DNA from: Anaeramoeba flamelloides
Taxonomy: Eukaryota; Metamonada; Anaeramoebidae
Assembly (NCBI GenBank): GCA_027625915.1
Contig: JANTQA010000023.1
Coordinates: forward strand, 12,896,001-12,960,000
Length of the DNA: 64,000 nt
Reading direction: 5' to 3'
Below the pieces are notes generated by a model. That model was not told the DNA's origin. It saw only the letters and a list, made by a program, of their open reading frames with translations, and ran no database searches. This document shows, piece by piece, positions 36,388 to 48,861 of this stretch. Within the stretch, counting starts at the first letter, position 1. Each line of letters opens with the position of its first letter. Position numbers and translations under genes: made by a program.

Positions 36388-38302
36388 ATCTTGTCAAAAA
36401 ATATGATGTTTCTATAATCAAAAAATTCGATTTAATAAAAGAAGAAAACTGTTAGGGGTCTTTTTGTTTTTTTTTTGATTTTGAGAGAATTTCTATTCAT
36501 AAAAGAAAAAATCCACAATTTAATACGAAATGGAGGATTAGCCAGAATACTGTTTGTTGAAAAATAAATGGAACAAAATTTTCATTCGGCTTTTCAAATA
36601 AAGTCTAATGTTATTTGAGATTTTATTGTTTTTTATTTCCTCATGTCGTTTGCTGATTTCGATTCACTTTGTAGAATTATTGACTATAATGGTTTCTTAT
36701 AATTGTTAGGGTAGGTTTTTTTTGGTACACTGAATGAAAATTTTGATCATTTTATTTAGCAAAAGAGAGTAATAGTTTTTCAACTTTATTATTGTAGAAT
36801 GGCTTTTCTTTAATTGATCTTTTATAATTAAATATTTTGTGAAAAAATAGATTTTTTTGTTAGATAAATAAGAAGGAATCTGATTTCTAGAATAAAAATT
36901 TATACAAAGTGAAATTGTTGATTTGGTTGATATCAAAAAGAATGAATTATTCTTTAAGGGATCGGAATTCAATGACAACAAGGGCACAAAATTAAAAGGT
37001 GTTATTGGTGATATTTTCTACTTGTAAATTATTTATATACCATGTGTCAAAAAATTCTAATGAAGTAAGAAATTCAGAAAAGAAACTTTTTTCAGTGAGA
37101 TCGATTTTTTGATCATATTTTATGAAAAAGAAAGCAATTAATAGATTTTATTTTTTACATTAGAAAAAGATTTTGCATTTTTTATTATCATTTCTATCAT
37201 TATTATATGATATCAAGTCTTTGGTGCCTGAAATATAAATTAAAAGGTTTTTATTCTTTTTTGAGATTATCCTTTTGGTTAACCAAAAAAATGATTGATT
37301 CAATAGATTGAAAATTATTTATTTTTTTTCAAGAAAAATGGTTATAATCATTTAACTTTTAAGTTTATTAACAAATTTTACTTCGAAATTTTGTTTTTGT
37401 TGATAGGATGAAATTTGTTTTTACAAAAAAAAAAAAAATTCTGAAGATATTGGAGAATTAAGCAAAATTTTCTAAAATATCAAAATCAATTTTTTTATTC
37501 GAAAAATGCCTAAAATTTTTATAAGCATTTTTTTCAATAACACCAAATAATTGTATAAAAAAATTAGTTAAAATTGAAAAAATTTTTGCATTTTTTTTTT
37601 CATATACTGAAAAATAAGTAAACTACTTTTTACAAACTTTAAAGATTAAAATTATTTTTCAAGAGATCTAAATTACATTGATAAAAATTTGTAAAACTTG
37701 AATCAATTTTTTTTTTATTTTATCACATATACTTCAATTTTTTTATTTACTGATTTTTGAATTAAACTATTAAAAATCAGAAATATATAAACATAATCTT
37801 AAAAAAATTCTTTCTGAATCAATACTTTCCAACATAAAACTAAAAATCTGTTGCACAATTTTTAAAAATTAACTTTGTTTTTAATAAAAATAATAAGTTG
37901 TATTTTTTTTGTTTTAAATTGGAAAAATGCAAATTTCGAATTTAAAAAAATAGATTTCAATTAATAAATTGTTTAAATTTGGTTAATTCTCTATTTCATA
38001 AATAAAAACACAAATTACAATAAATATTTTTTTAATGATCTTGCTAAGATTTTAATTTATTTTTGAAAATTAATAATCACTTATTGTTAATATTTTCCTT
38101 CTTTTAATTGGTTTTTCTTTCTACTTCGGGTGATTTTTCAAATTAAAAATTGAGTTTCATTTTTTTTTATAAATTGTTATTTGGTAAAAATTGAAAAAAA
38201 AAAAAAATTAAAAAAAAAAGACCCCTGACAATTTTCTTCTTTTTTTAAATTGAATTTTGTCGCTATAGAAACATCATATTTTTTTAACAAGATTTATACA
38301 AC
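36388..38302. repeat. Widely spaced inverted repeat pair
   Basis: About 90 bases at 36388-36477 (aatcttgtcaaaaaatatga through ttaggggtcttttt) recur inverted at 38207-38302 (aaaaagacccctgacaat through atcatattttttta). The 1.7 kb between them is AT-rich with no coding frame. It may be a degraded TIR element; no target duplication was found. Confidence 0.55.
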
Positions 38303-38768
38303 AAGTTAGTATACCTTGAAAGTATTCTATTTAGTAGAATATTTGTCTTTTTAAAAATAAAAAAAAATTGAAAATTTAAAAATTGATTATGTAACATTTG
38401 TTATAATTGTAAAATAAATTGAACAAAATTCACATTCAGCTATCTGTTAATAAAATAATAAAAAATCCTAAAATTTTAAATAAATAGATAAAATTTATAA
38501 TTCTAATCATTATAAGGATAAAACTTCTCACTAACAGTTATTAGAAGTGTATTTTTAACTATATTTTTGAATTTTTTTCTTTTATATGATGAAAGGTATT
38601 ATTTTTCATTTAGTTTTTACAAATTATTAATAAATCCAACATGAGATTCACATTCAAATTTCTGTTTTTTAATCCAAATGATTCAAAAGTTACAATATTC
38701 CATTGTAAATATTAGATTGAGAATCAATTAATTTTAAATTGGTTGTCAATGAAATGAAAATAAATAAT
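38303..38768. other. AT-rich DNA without a recognisable gene
   Basis: A short block (aacaaaattcacattcagct) resembles 36573-36595. Otherwise nothing seen. Confidence 0.45.
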
Positions 38769-38770
38769 TA

Positions 38771-41167
38771 GAGGTTTTGATGACAACATATATTATCATG
38801 ATATTAACAATAAAAGCGCGATAATATTAAAAATCGTGATTAGTCCAACTTTATCGCGATATTCAACATTATCGCGATATTCATATTATCGCAAAAAAAT
38901 GAAAAATTATTTTTTAGAGATTACTTTAAGAACTACGTTTGCAATTGATCAATTTGTCTCAACACCTTTTGACCCAATCTCATTTAAAACACAGAGTAAT
39001 TATCTTGGAAATATTTTCCAATTTGGATCAAAAAATCATTTTATGTCATTTTTTTTATGAAAAATGAAAAAGAAATTTTGAGATACGTAAACTCGAACAC
39101 CCTTGTTAAGGATGGTAAAAATGAAAAAGAAAAATAATCACTATTTTTTATCATTATAAAAAACGAAGATCAGTCCAAACAAACCAAAAAAACAACTCTA
39201 ACTTTTGAAGATCACAATTCTCTAAGATTTTTGAATGTTGGGTTCCTTGTTTTGTTCTAGTAATTCGTAAACTAGACTAATCCATAAAAAAGGGGTTGAG
39301 TGTTTCTCTTGTTTTTTGTTTGGTTCTTGTTGTTTTTCCTTGAATAAATCCCCCACCATGAATAAGAGGAGATTGTCTCCTCGAATTGTTTTTGGAACAA
39401 CATGATCCATGTTAAACGCAAAATATTGTTTTTTTTTATATTTCTTTGTCAAAGTTTTCTTCGTTTGGATCGTTTCTCTCAAATCCCAATTGGTGTATCG
39501 AGGAAAATTGGCGTGGTGTGTTGTGGGAAAGATTTGGTGGTTCTTTTCATTCAAGGATCTTTTGAAAATTAAATTTGCAAAAATTAGTCAGTTTTTTTTT
39601 ATTTAAAAAAAAAATATTGTGTCAGTTGAGAAAAAAATGATCTTTTTCGATTTTTTGGAAATGAGGATTTTAGTGGATTTGATATAATACCAAACACATT
39701 ATCGTACCTATTAACCAATTTGTTCTTTGTTTGGAAATAAAAAAGAACCTTTCAACAATAATTCATCAAAATTTTCCAATTTTCTCCCTTTTGAACTTTT
39801 AGGTTTAAGTGGCAAACCTTCTCATCTTCTCTCATAGATCACAAATAAATCAAAGAAGCATCTAATCATCGTCTCCAGGTTTGCCACTTAAACCTAAAAA
39901 GTTATTTTCTCCAAAATCTGTTTTTTCGCAACCTTCTTTGTTATTTTAAGATACGCTGAGAGACAACTCGAGTTAAAAAATGTCTTTTTTTTCTACTTAC
40001 ATCTCATTGAATAAATAATTGCCAGAGTTACTAACCGACAGAATCATCTTTTATCACACGGGACATCAAATTTCAATACCAAACGTAGTCCTTAAAAAAA
40101 ATCTCTTGACTTTTACAAACTCTCTCGACTTTTACCACACTTTCCCCCTTCATAAATGTTTAAAAGTGTTTGTAAGGGTTGTGTACTGTCTTCAAGTGTT
40201 TGAAAGTTTTGAAATACAGAAAACTTTTTAATAAACAAATGGGTTTGGTTTAAAGTGGAAAAAAAAAGTGTTTTCTTTTCATTTTTTTTTTTTAACAAAA
40301 TATCAAATCTCAAACAAATTTTATGATCAAACTAATAATTACCCATTCCAACAATACACTTGAATATAAGATAGATGGTTTTTTTTAAAACGGAGTTGTT
40401 ACATTCACAATTTTAAATAGCAAAAAAGAATAAAGAATAATTTACCTTCTTATTGGTGATCGATCAAATAAAAACCTCTAAGCTCTAATTGTGTTTTCTG
40501 TCCTATACAAAGATGCTCAAAGAAGAAAAAGAACAAGAAGAGAAATCTCGAAAAAATCTTAATAATTGGTGATCTTCTGACAAGGATTTCGTGAAAGCTA
40601 TTGAAAAGTTTACCTACCCCTTTTAGCTTTCGGAGAATATTGAAAATCTTTTAACCCAAGAACACATTCTTTAAAGAACAAACGAAGGGTTGGTAGTTTT
40701 AGAAGGTCTTTTATTCAACTCAATTTACAACACCACGATTAACTGAGATAATATTTATTTCTCTTTATTTCTTATTGTTGTTGATCTTAAAGGATCGATA
40801 GGTTTGACAACCAAACAAAATGAAAGCACAATAAAACTCTTGGATCTGATCATTGATTGGATCAAGTATCTTTTTTGTTGTTTTTTCAAAGAATGACTTT
40901 TTTTCACCAAAGCTATTTTTTGATCAAAAAAATTTTTTTGTTTAAATATTTCTCAATTAACACAAAAACCCATCAACTATTTTATCGCGATTACTTTTTA
41001 ATCGTGATATTTAGCCAGTTATCGCGATTTTCTCGAATTATTGCGATTTGTTATATTATCGCGATATTATTGAATATCCCGATTTTCTGATATTATCGTG
41101 ATTTGATGGAAATTATCGCGATTTTTGTAACTTTATCGTGATTTAATCATGTTATCATCAATACCTC
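38771..41167. mobile_element. 2.4-kb TIR element with ATCGCGAT subterminal arrays
   Basis: The ends match as inverted repeats: left GAGGTTTTGATGACAACAT, right (minus strand) GAGGTATTGATGATAACAT, 17 of 19 identical. TA flanks both ends (38769-38770 and 41168-41169), as for Tc1/mariner-type insertion. Inside each end lies an array of variants of the palindrome ATCGCGAT, about five at 38815-38895 and about nine at 40983-41140; they could be transposase binding sites. The interior has a 26-base hairpin at 39794-39903 and one 110-codon minus-strand frame (39222-39554) of unknown meaning. No transposase was recognised, so it is probably non-autonomous. Confidence 0.7.
39794..39903. repeat. Long-arm hairpin inside the TIR element
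   Basis: aacttttaggtttaagtggc at 39794 onward is mirrored at 39877-39903 (gccacttaaacctaaaaagt). The arms are about 26 bases with a single length difference in a T run, around a loop of about 57 bases. Confidence 0.85.
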
Positions 41168-41169
41168 TA

Positions 41170-41991
41170 TTGTCTTTAGTTAATATAAATTCAAAGAAAT
41201 TTGAAAAGTGGGAATTGAAAATAAAAAAAATAGTTTAAAACTTTTTTTTAGATTTCTCAGTATGAATAAATAAAGTATGAAATCAATTTTATATTAGTGT
41301 TGGAACCAAATAGTAATTAAAAGAGGAATTGATTAATTTGTATTTTTTTTTTTTCAACTTTTAAGATAAATACTATATATTTATTAGCACCATAGATTTG
41401 CCAAAATTTCCTGAAGTATAAAATAAAAAAAAATAAAATGATATTCAGTTCTAATAGAGTGATTATTTCTTATTTGTCTTTAATACTGATTCTGATTATG
41501 ATAAAAAGTCTAAATAAGACAAAGATAAATTCGTTATCTTATAATATTTTTTTTGTTATTATGAAAAAAATACTTTTTATTTATTTTTTTATTTTTTTTA
41601 AAGAGTTTTAATTTTATTTTTTTAAATTAGAAATTTTATTACAATAATAATAATTCAAAACACAATATATTGATTATTCAAGATAAATATCGTAGGATCA
41701 CCTTAATTTTATTAATAAATAAATAAATAAGTAATATATTTAATAAATTGACATTTTTTTAGAAAAAATTTTAATTAATATTGAAACAGGGGGGGGGGTA
41801 TAAATTCATTTTATCAGATCAAAACCAAAAGTTTAATATGAATAAATTACTAAAATTTTAATTTAAATATTGTAAAATAATTGAGAAAACAAAACTAAAA
41901 CAAAATTGTAAAATAATTTCATTGAACACATTGTAACAAATCAATAAAAACTTTTTTAATAGATTAATTAATCAAATATAAATTATATATT
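41170..41991. other. AT-rich DNA without a recognisable gene
   Basis: Notable only for a run of ten G at about 41789-41798, rare in this sequence. No exon seen. Confidence 0.5.
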
Positions 41992-42186
41992 CAGTCGGTT
42001 TCAAATTTAAGGCACAAACTATCAATTAAATTTAAGGAACATAAAAATCTCAAATTAAGGCACAAAATTTGGAATTTTTTTTTTTACAAATAATTTTACT
42101 AGAATCTGAATTTTGTGCCTTAATTTGAGGTTTTTTTTGTACCTTAAATTTTGTTCATAGTTTGTACCTTAAATTTGGAACTTACT
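41992..42186. mobile_element. MITE, 'ttaag-cacaaac' family, degraded right end
   Basis: The left arm (cagtcggtttcaaatttaag, gcacaaact) and the right arm (minus strand: gtaagttccaaatttaagg) are inverted copies with the same internal order as the element at 23289-23484. The two halves meet around aaatttggaattttt and gaattttgtgcctta. It has no coding capacity. A TA microsatellite abuts its right end. Confidence 0.75.
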
Positions 42187-42211
42187 ATATATATATATAT
42201 ATATATATATA
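42187..42211. repeat. (TA)n microsatellite
   Basis: Perfect TA run directly at the right edge of a MITE, possibly grown from its TA target site. Confidence 0.9.
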
Positions 42212-42587
42212 CCTTCAAAAATAATAAAAGAATCTTCGAAACCACCAAATATTTATTATTTGAATTGTGTTGCTAGTAAAATTTAAAAAAAAAAACACTA
42301 AAATTTTAATTTTTCAATCGAAATTAATCTAGATCTTGTATAATACTTTTGATCCTATTTCTATTATTCAATAATATTTTTCTTTTTAGGTATAGATTTA
42401 AAGTGTAAAAAACCAAAAAAATGGCTAAAATTAAAATGAAATCAAATATTAATATGAGTAAATTGTTGGCCAAATAATTTAAATCTAAAAAATTATATGT
42501 TAAAAAAACTGACAAATTTAACAATGAAAAAAAAACATATTATTTTTCAAATTTAATTTCTTTTTTTTTCTTATTTAATTATTTATA

Positions 42588-42590
<3 letters not shown>

Positions 42591-42623
<33 letters not shown>
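42591..42623. repeat. (TA)n microsatellite
   Basis: About 16 TA units. The flanks hold no recognised gene. Confidence 0.9.
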
Positions 42624-42632
<9 letters not shown>

Positions 42633-43739
42633 TCAGTCAAAGGGGGCAGTTTTAATGAGTTAAATACGTGTGTTTAAAGGATTTACATAGATACTAGAAG
42701 AAAAAAATTATTTTGGAAATTTTCAAAATTGAAATCATTTTTTCACATTTCTACACATTTTTGTTTTTTAATATTTTTTTTTTTCGATTTTTTTTTTAAA
42801 ACTTCATTCAGTTACAAAAATTTTTTTTATTGCAAGATCAATAGTCACTTGGTAGAAGTGTGTTATTCTACGGTTATTGAAATCATCGAAATGATTGTTG
42901 AGAAATCATATTGATTTCTATTGCAATTCTATTCGATCTTTGATCTTGATATTTGTTTAATAAATTTGAAAACAATCCACTTCGTTTTCATTTCCTTTTT
43001 CAAATCGAGACCACAAATACCAACACACTTCGTTTGGGGACTTGGTTTCCAAAAGAAAAGTATGGAAAATGAAGTTAAAAATGTTTCATATTTATTATTC
43101 AAATACCAGTAGAAGTTCAAAACGAACATTGTTGTTTTTCTCAATAGTGGCCATAAGAATTTGATTTTTTCAATGTTTAGCAAAATTTAGTGATTAATTA
43201 GTTTTCTTTCAGACATATATCAACAATTCTTTGGTGTACATTATTCTGTTTATTTCTTATTTGTTCTCCCAAGGTCAATTAGATAAAATAATTGATATTT
43301 GAAAAAAATGTTGGGACCATTAGACTGTTAAAAGAGTTTATCTATAAAATGACTGAAAGGCTTAAATATATATATTTCTCATAAGTATTCTAAAAGAGTT
43401 TTTCTTAACGCTTTTTTAAAACAGCTTTAATAAGCATTACATTTAATCACATAGTACGTATTTTAGATAAGCTTGGTTTGTAAAATTAAATTTTTTAACT
43501 GTAAAAATTATTTCTTTTGTAAAGGTTAAAAATTCAAAAAAATCAGAATAAAAAATAATATTAATTTTATGAAGATTTTTATTTATTTAACTAGTAAATT
43601 TCTTTATTAAATTCAATGTGATTTAAAGATCTGAAAAAAAAAAAAAAAAAAAAACAAAAAATAAAAAAATTAAAAAATTTTTTAAAGGAAAAAAAAAGAA
43701 AAATAAAATAGTTTTTAATCTATCAAATTAAACTCAATT
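42624..43739. other. AT-rich 3' flank of the kexin-like gene
   Basis: Short open frames on both strands lack any motif. A long A run lies at about 43635-43654. No gene recognised. Confidence 0.5.
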
Positions 43740-45663
43740 TTAGAAAAGCATGAATATTAAAGATGCAGCCAATAATAAGAATAATGTGAAATGAAATTCT
43801 GGAAGAGATCCAGGGCTGTCGCTTTTTCGGGAGATTAAGGGTTCTGGTGATGCAGATGGTGAAGGTTCTGGTTCTGTTTCAGATGTTGAAGGTAGTGGTG
43901 ATGCAGAGGCTGAAACAGAAGCAGATGGTGATGGTTCTGGAGTAGTAGATGGTTCTGTGGGTGCAGATGCAGATGGTGATGGTGATGGTGATGGTGATGG
44001 TGATGAAGAAGTAGATGGTGATGGTTCTGTTGGTGGAGAACTTGATGGTACTGGTGTTGGTGTTTGTGATGGTAATGTTTGATTAACAACAGTGTGGAAT
44101 TTCAATTTGAATGAGCAAACATCAAGAACTCTGTTAAGATTATCCATCATTAGTTTCCATTCTCCTTCGATTGGTTCTAAATAGAAGCCTTTAAATGTGA
44201 AAACGTTTTTGATCAAAAAAAATTGATAGCCCTTGAAATCATAATGGAAGGGGATCCTTGTCCCAGAAGGTGAGACTAATGAAAAGGTGAAATATTGCAG
44301 ATAATAATTGTGCACACAGATTTCCAATTCAACACCACCATAAACAAAGTGCTCAAAATTTGAATCCTTTGGAACATTTAAAAGTCCGAAATCGTTCTCG
44401 TATGTGACTGTTTCTGTTTTCAATTCAGTTTTCCAGACATTTGCAAGACTGATGGCCTTTTCGGCATCAACCATCCCAAATCCATAATTTGGATGCCATT
44501 GGATCCCTAGAGAATTCGTGATCCATTCTTCTTCATTATCCGTTGTCTGTAGGATGCCTCTATTTGCAGATTCAATTAGAATGGATTGTACATCATGCCA
44601 ATAAAGTTGTGGGTTATTTTCAAGAATTAAGGCAATTACACCAGATAAAATTGCAGCAGAGCTTTTCCTGCTAGTAGAATCTTCAATACATTGATTGTTT
44701 TCGTTAGTTGTGGAAGTGATAAATTGATCTTCGCATCCATCAACGTCGCTGACGGGGCCAGGGACAGAAACTACAATTGAAGCTCCAGAGTGTGAATCTT
44801 TTGTAATGGAATCACAGGCAGGGATTGAGTTTACAACAATGGAATGTAATTGGTTAGTGGGGAAGCACAAATTGGAATTCACATTGCCCTCGTCGCCACC
44901 TGCTGGGAAGACATATATGGTTCCCTTTCCACCTCTTCCTTCAGTGGTGCCGACTTCAAGTGCGTTATATAATTCCTCATCATAATCGCAATAATTCTCT
45001 GTTTGTGTATGGAATGGGAAATCCGAGAGTGTCCAGCTATTGGATGAGATTTCAAAATTTACATCTTCGCTCAGTGCCTTCACTAAGGACTCTTTGGTAA
45101 TGTTTTCACAGAGTACCCTCCTTGAGACATACTTTGATTTTGGTGCAACACCTATCCCACAAAATTCGTTGTTAATCCCAGACGAAATTAACCCTGCGTT
45201 GATAGTGCCACTCGCTTCTCCAAAGCTACTTTCTCCAGTGCAATAGTCAGATGATCCTTCTTGTTCATAATTGCCTTCTAAATCATCATGCGTATTGAAA
45301 ACACCTGAATCAAGAATACCAACAGTTACACCTTCTCCAGTGTTACAAGCATACAACGCCTTGTCAATGTTTGTCTTATATTTTGAATCGGTTTTAATAT
45401 GAAACTGTTTTTTAAATAAAGGATCTTTGATCTCACTACACTCGTCCTCACAATAAATTGTGACAACAAATAAGAAAATTAGAAAAAGCTGAGTGTTTTA
45501 AGTTTTGTGTTTTTAGTTTTTTTGATTTTTTTTTGATTTTTTTTTTATTTTTTGTTTTTTATTTTTTATTTTTGTTTTGAGTAACCAAATAATTGAATAA
45601 AAAAAAATTTTGGGGTGAAAAGGTTGAAAAAAACAATTTATTTACATAAAAGGTTTTGTGCAT
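43740..45663 (-). CDS. Kexin/furin-like pseudopeptidase, secreted and probably GPI-anchored
   Basis: Two exons. Exon 1 is 45646-45663 (MHKTFY); the intron 45489-45645 is GTAAAT to CTCAG in phase 0; exon 2 is 43740-45488. The join yields a signal peptide, MHKTFY then LFLIFLLFVVTIYC. An S8 peptidase-like domain follows (GVTVGILDSGV, FCGIGVAPKSK, SSNSWT, then LYWHDVQSILIESA and YGFGMVDAEKAI), then a P domain (LVSPSGTRIPFHYDF, EGEWKLMMDN). A Pro/Ser/Thr-rich stalk leads to a C-terminal hydrophobic tail (FTLFLLLAASLIFMLF) with no cytosolic end, which fits a GPI signal. The Asp motif is kept, but the HGT histidine is replaced (ASGTINAG), the oxyanion ASGNGG region reads PAGGDEG, and the GTSAAAP serine region reads SRKSSAA. 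I therefore predict no proteolytic activity. A surface binding or regulatory role is possible but unproven. Confidence 0.85.
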
Positions 45664-47144
45664 CGAAAAAAAAAAATTTAAAAAAATGAATCGAAATGGA
45701 ATAACAAATTTTTTGCTGATAAATCCAAAACGGTTTCTTGAAAAAGATTTTTGAAATTTCTCTGGGAATTTTTTTTTTTATCAATTAAAAAAAGAGTTGG
45801 AGAATATTTTAAAAATTTAAGATAGGGTTGGATTCGATTTTAACGAAACACGTGGTAAATTGGTTTTTCTGTTTTGGAGTTTGATTGTTTTTTTTCCTAA
45901 AGCTCTTTTTTGAAGAAATTTTATTCAATTTGTGATCAGAACAGTTTTTGGAAAAAGAAAAGAAATATTTTGTAAGCAAACTTTTTCTTTTTTGTTTCAT
46001 CACTTGAAAAAATCAGAACTTTTGTGTATTTTTATGTTCAATGAATATTAAACTCACAAGATTTGTTCTTAAAATGAGTTAATGAATCTAATTTGAGGAA
46101 ATAACGCAGGCTTTATTTTAACTGTTGAAAGGAAATAATTCTTGTAAAGATTTGGTAAAGTACTATGTGTGTTCGAATTTCAGCAGTTGGATGAAAAAGT
46201 TATTTAAACTTGAATTTCAACAAATATGAAAAGTTTAAAGGAATATCTCACTCATTGTCTCTTCTGTAATTAAGGTGTCTTGTAATTAAAAAGGTAACAC
46301 GGTTTGTTCTCGTTAGTGAGAATGACTCTAAAAAATCTAAATAAAGTATTACCGTACAATAAATTGTTAGATTTTTTACTAAAGAAAGCAAAAAAAATTG
46401 TAATTTTGGGAAAGTTTTTTTTTTAAGGATTTTCCCAAGCCTAAAAGAGACCTTAAATAATAGTATTCCATTATTTGATGACTCACCTATAGAAATTCCC
46501 AAAAGTAACTATAATTTTGATTTCTTTAATTTCAAAGATCAAATCAATAAATCATCCACATGAAAACCCAAAGATTGCTTAGTTTTATTTCCTTTTTAAA
46601 AAATTAGTTGTAACATAATTCTATTACCAAGATTTCAGAAATAATTTTTCAAATAATTTCTTTATAAATTATTTAATTTTTTAAAAAAATTAATTTTTTT
46701 ATTGACTAATTTATATTTTACTACAAATTTAAGTTTGAATATCAATAATTTAACCTTTAAATTTGTGAAGAAGTGAAGATTTTTTTTTGAAATACTTGGC
46801 ATTTATACTAATAATAGTATGATCATTTTTTCATTGATGAGATCACAAATAGTACTACTTTACTAATCTAATTTTTTGATTCATTAAAACCATTGGAGGA
46901 ATGTCGTTAACACTCAATTACAACTTACTTTAATTTTTTACTTCTTGACATGAGATTCTTTACCATTTCAGAATTGTAATTTTAAAAATGATTCTTAATT
47001 GATTAGACTCACCACCTCACCCACTTTAATCGAAATATGGGAAAGTCTATTAAAAGATATATTAGCAAAATAAAGTTCCAACTACCCAAAAAATTAATGG
47101 AAAATTTTGATTTTCTCATCTTGATTCTTGAGATCTACCTCCCA
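45664..47144. other. AT-rich DNA without a recognisable gene
   Basis: 5' flank of the kexin-like gene. Open frames near 45809-46003 and 46248-46502 (minus) have low complexity and no motif. Nothing supported. Confidence 0.5.
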
Positions 47145-47315
47145 GTGCCTTAGAGCGTCAATGTTTATTTTTTTCAATTTTTGAAAATAAAAGAACATTT
47201 TAGCAATCTTCTGTTTCTTTGTTAAAGTAAAAAAAGAATCTAACAGAGGTTTTCTTGAATTTTTTTTTATATCATAAAATGACTGGATTTTTCAAATCAA
47301 CAGAAAATCCAAGTC
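47145..47315 (+). repeat. Dispersed repeat family A, fragment
   Basis: Contains the 'cagtgccttagagcgtca' head and the following 'tttctgtttctttgttaaagtaaaaaaa' type blocks, then loses similarity. Confidence 0.45.
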
Positions 47316-47944
47316 AGGCAAACAAAATGGTTTAGTTTTTAATTTGGTTATACTAATGATATTTTTATTTTTTATATTGGTATTTTATTTTTTTTTTCTT
47401 CATTTTTTGTATTTGATAAATTATTTTTTCAATTACACCTTTCTCTCAAGAAATAAATAAAAAATTTGATTTTTGATATATTTATAATTAAAATTATAGA
47501 GAATAATTTACCAATATATGAATATTATATTTACTGTTACAGTAAAGAGGCAATTGTACAAAATTAGGTTACATTACCCAGAACCCCATATTTATTTAGA
47601 ATTTTGTATTATATATATATATATATATATATATAATCAGATTAATACTAAAATATTGCATTTTTTATCATGAATTGTAAATAATATATTTAAAAAAAAA
47701 GATGATAATAAGAAAAAAAAAAAAATAATAACAAAGAGTTAAAAAATAAGAAGTAAAACACAGTAAAAAAGAAAAAGAAAATAATAAAAAAGGAAAAACT
47801 TAATTTAAAAAAATTTTTTTACAGTTGAAGTGTTGAATTGGTAAGATGCTATTTTTTTTTCATTTCAAAAATTTATTTGAATTACTATCAAATTATATTT
47901 TAATAAATAGGTATAAATATCTGATAACACGCCAAAGTGAAAAT
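47316..47944. repeat. AT-rich DNA with a (TA)n microsatellite at 47609-47634
   Basis: The microsatellite is a perfect TA run. The rest is poly-A/T-rich DNA without a recognised gene. Confidence 0.6.
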
Positions 47945-48760
47945 TTTTTTCAAAAAAAAAAAATAAAGATTTGTTAGTTTTTTACTTTTTGATAACTTCA
48001 CTTTTAATAAACACCATTGGTTAATAAAAGATCTTTATCAAAAATTATTTTTTAAGATTTTCGACAGTTTAAGTTGGAAAATTCGATTTTCCAGGTTCTA
48101 TAAATATTTTTTTCAAATTTAATAGTAAAAAATTTGAATAATTTTATTTTCACAGTTAAGTCATTATAATCATATATTTTAAAAGTATTTTTAATTTAAT
48201 TAATATCTTTCAAACGGATAACTAATTAATTTGATTATTATATAATTATTACTTGATAAAAATTGAAAAAAAGATTTTTTTTTTTGATTTTCCGTTAGGT
48301 TTTTGTTAATTTTTGAAATAAACAGAAACTTTTAGAAAATTAAAGTTTATTCCAAAAAGTAAAAAAAAAAACACGGTTAACTTTTCCATAATTTAAAAGA
48401 ATTGAGCAAAATTTATGATTAATCTCTATTATTTTGAATTTTGGAAAACTGCCAAATGTTTCCTTGAGTTTTCTGTTTATTTGTGGAGTGCTCTAGGTTT
48501 TTTTTTTTGGGGGTTTCTATTTTATTTCTGAAGTATTCTAGATTTTTTTTTAATTTTAGAAATAAATAGAAAATTTAATAAATTTTCGGTGTTTTTCAAA
48601 AAGTAAAAAAAAAATTAACGAAAATCTATTGATTTTCTAAATAAATAGAAAACTCAAAAAAACCTAAAGAAAATCGATAGATTTTACAAATAAAATAGAA
48701 AACCCCAAGAAACCCTAGACACCCTACGGCATTCCACAGTCACTTTCATTAATTATCACA
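47945..48760 (-). repeat. Dispersed repeat family A, near-full copy in inverted orientation
   Basis: Reads in the opposite direction to copy 1. The head (gccgtagggtgtctagggtt on the minus strand) lies near 48735, and the T-rich tail after 'gcaaatcttta'-like sequence lies near 47950. It contains both the foldback blocks and the 280-base 3' part. Confidence 0.65.
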
Positions 48761-48861
48761 AGACATTTTTTTCTCTGTTTTAGTTTTATTAGACGAGCAC
48801 TCTTTTTCAAAACTATTCGTTATTATCTCTCAAAGTAAATATCTTCAACACCAGAGTAAAT

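Noticed and set aside
39222-39554. 110-codon minus-strand frame inside the ATCGCGAT element
   Set aside because: Composition is fairly protein-like, but no domain, splice support or homologous motif was recognised, so it is not called a gene.
41789-41798. Run of ten G as a regulatory or quadruplex element
   Set aside because: A single run cannot form the usual four-tract structure, and no gene lies nearby.
42591-42623. TA microsatellites as replication origins or telomeric or centromeric sequence
   Set aside because: Short isolated TA runs are common in AT-rich DNA and show no further organisation.
46160-46185. gttcgaatttc as a tRNA B box
   Set aside because: No A box at suitable spacing and no cloverleaf pairing.
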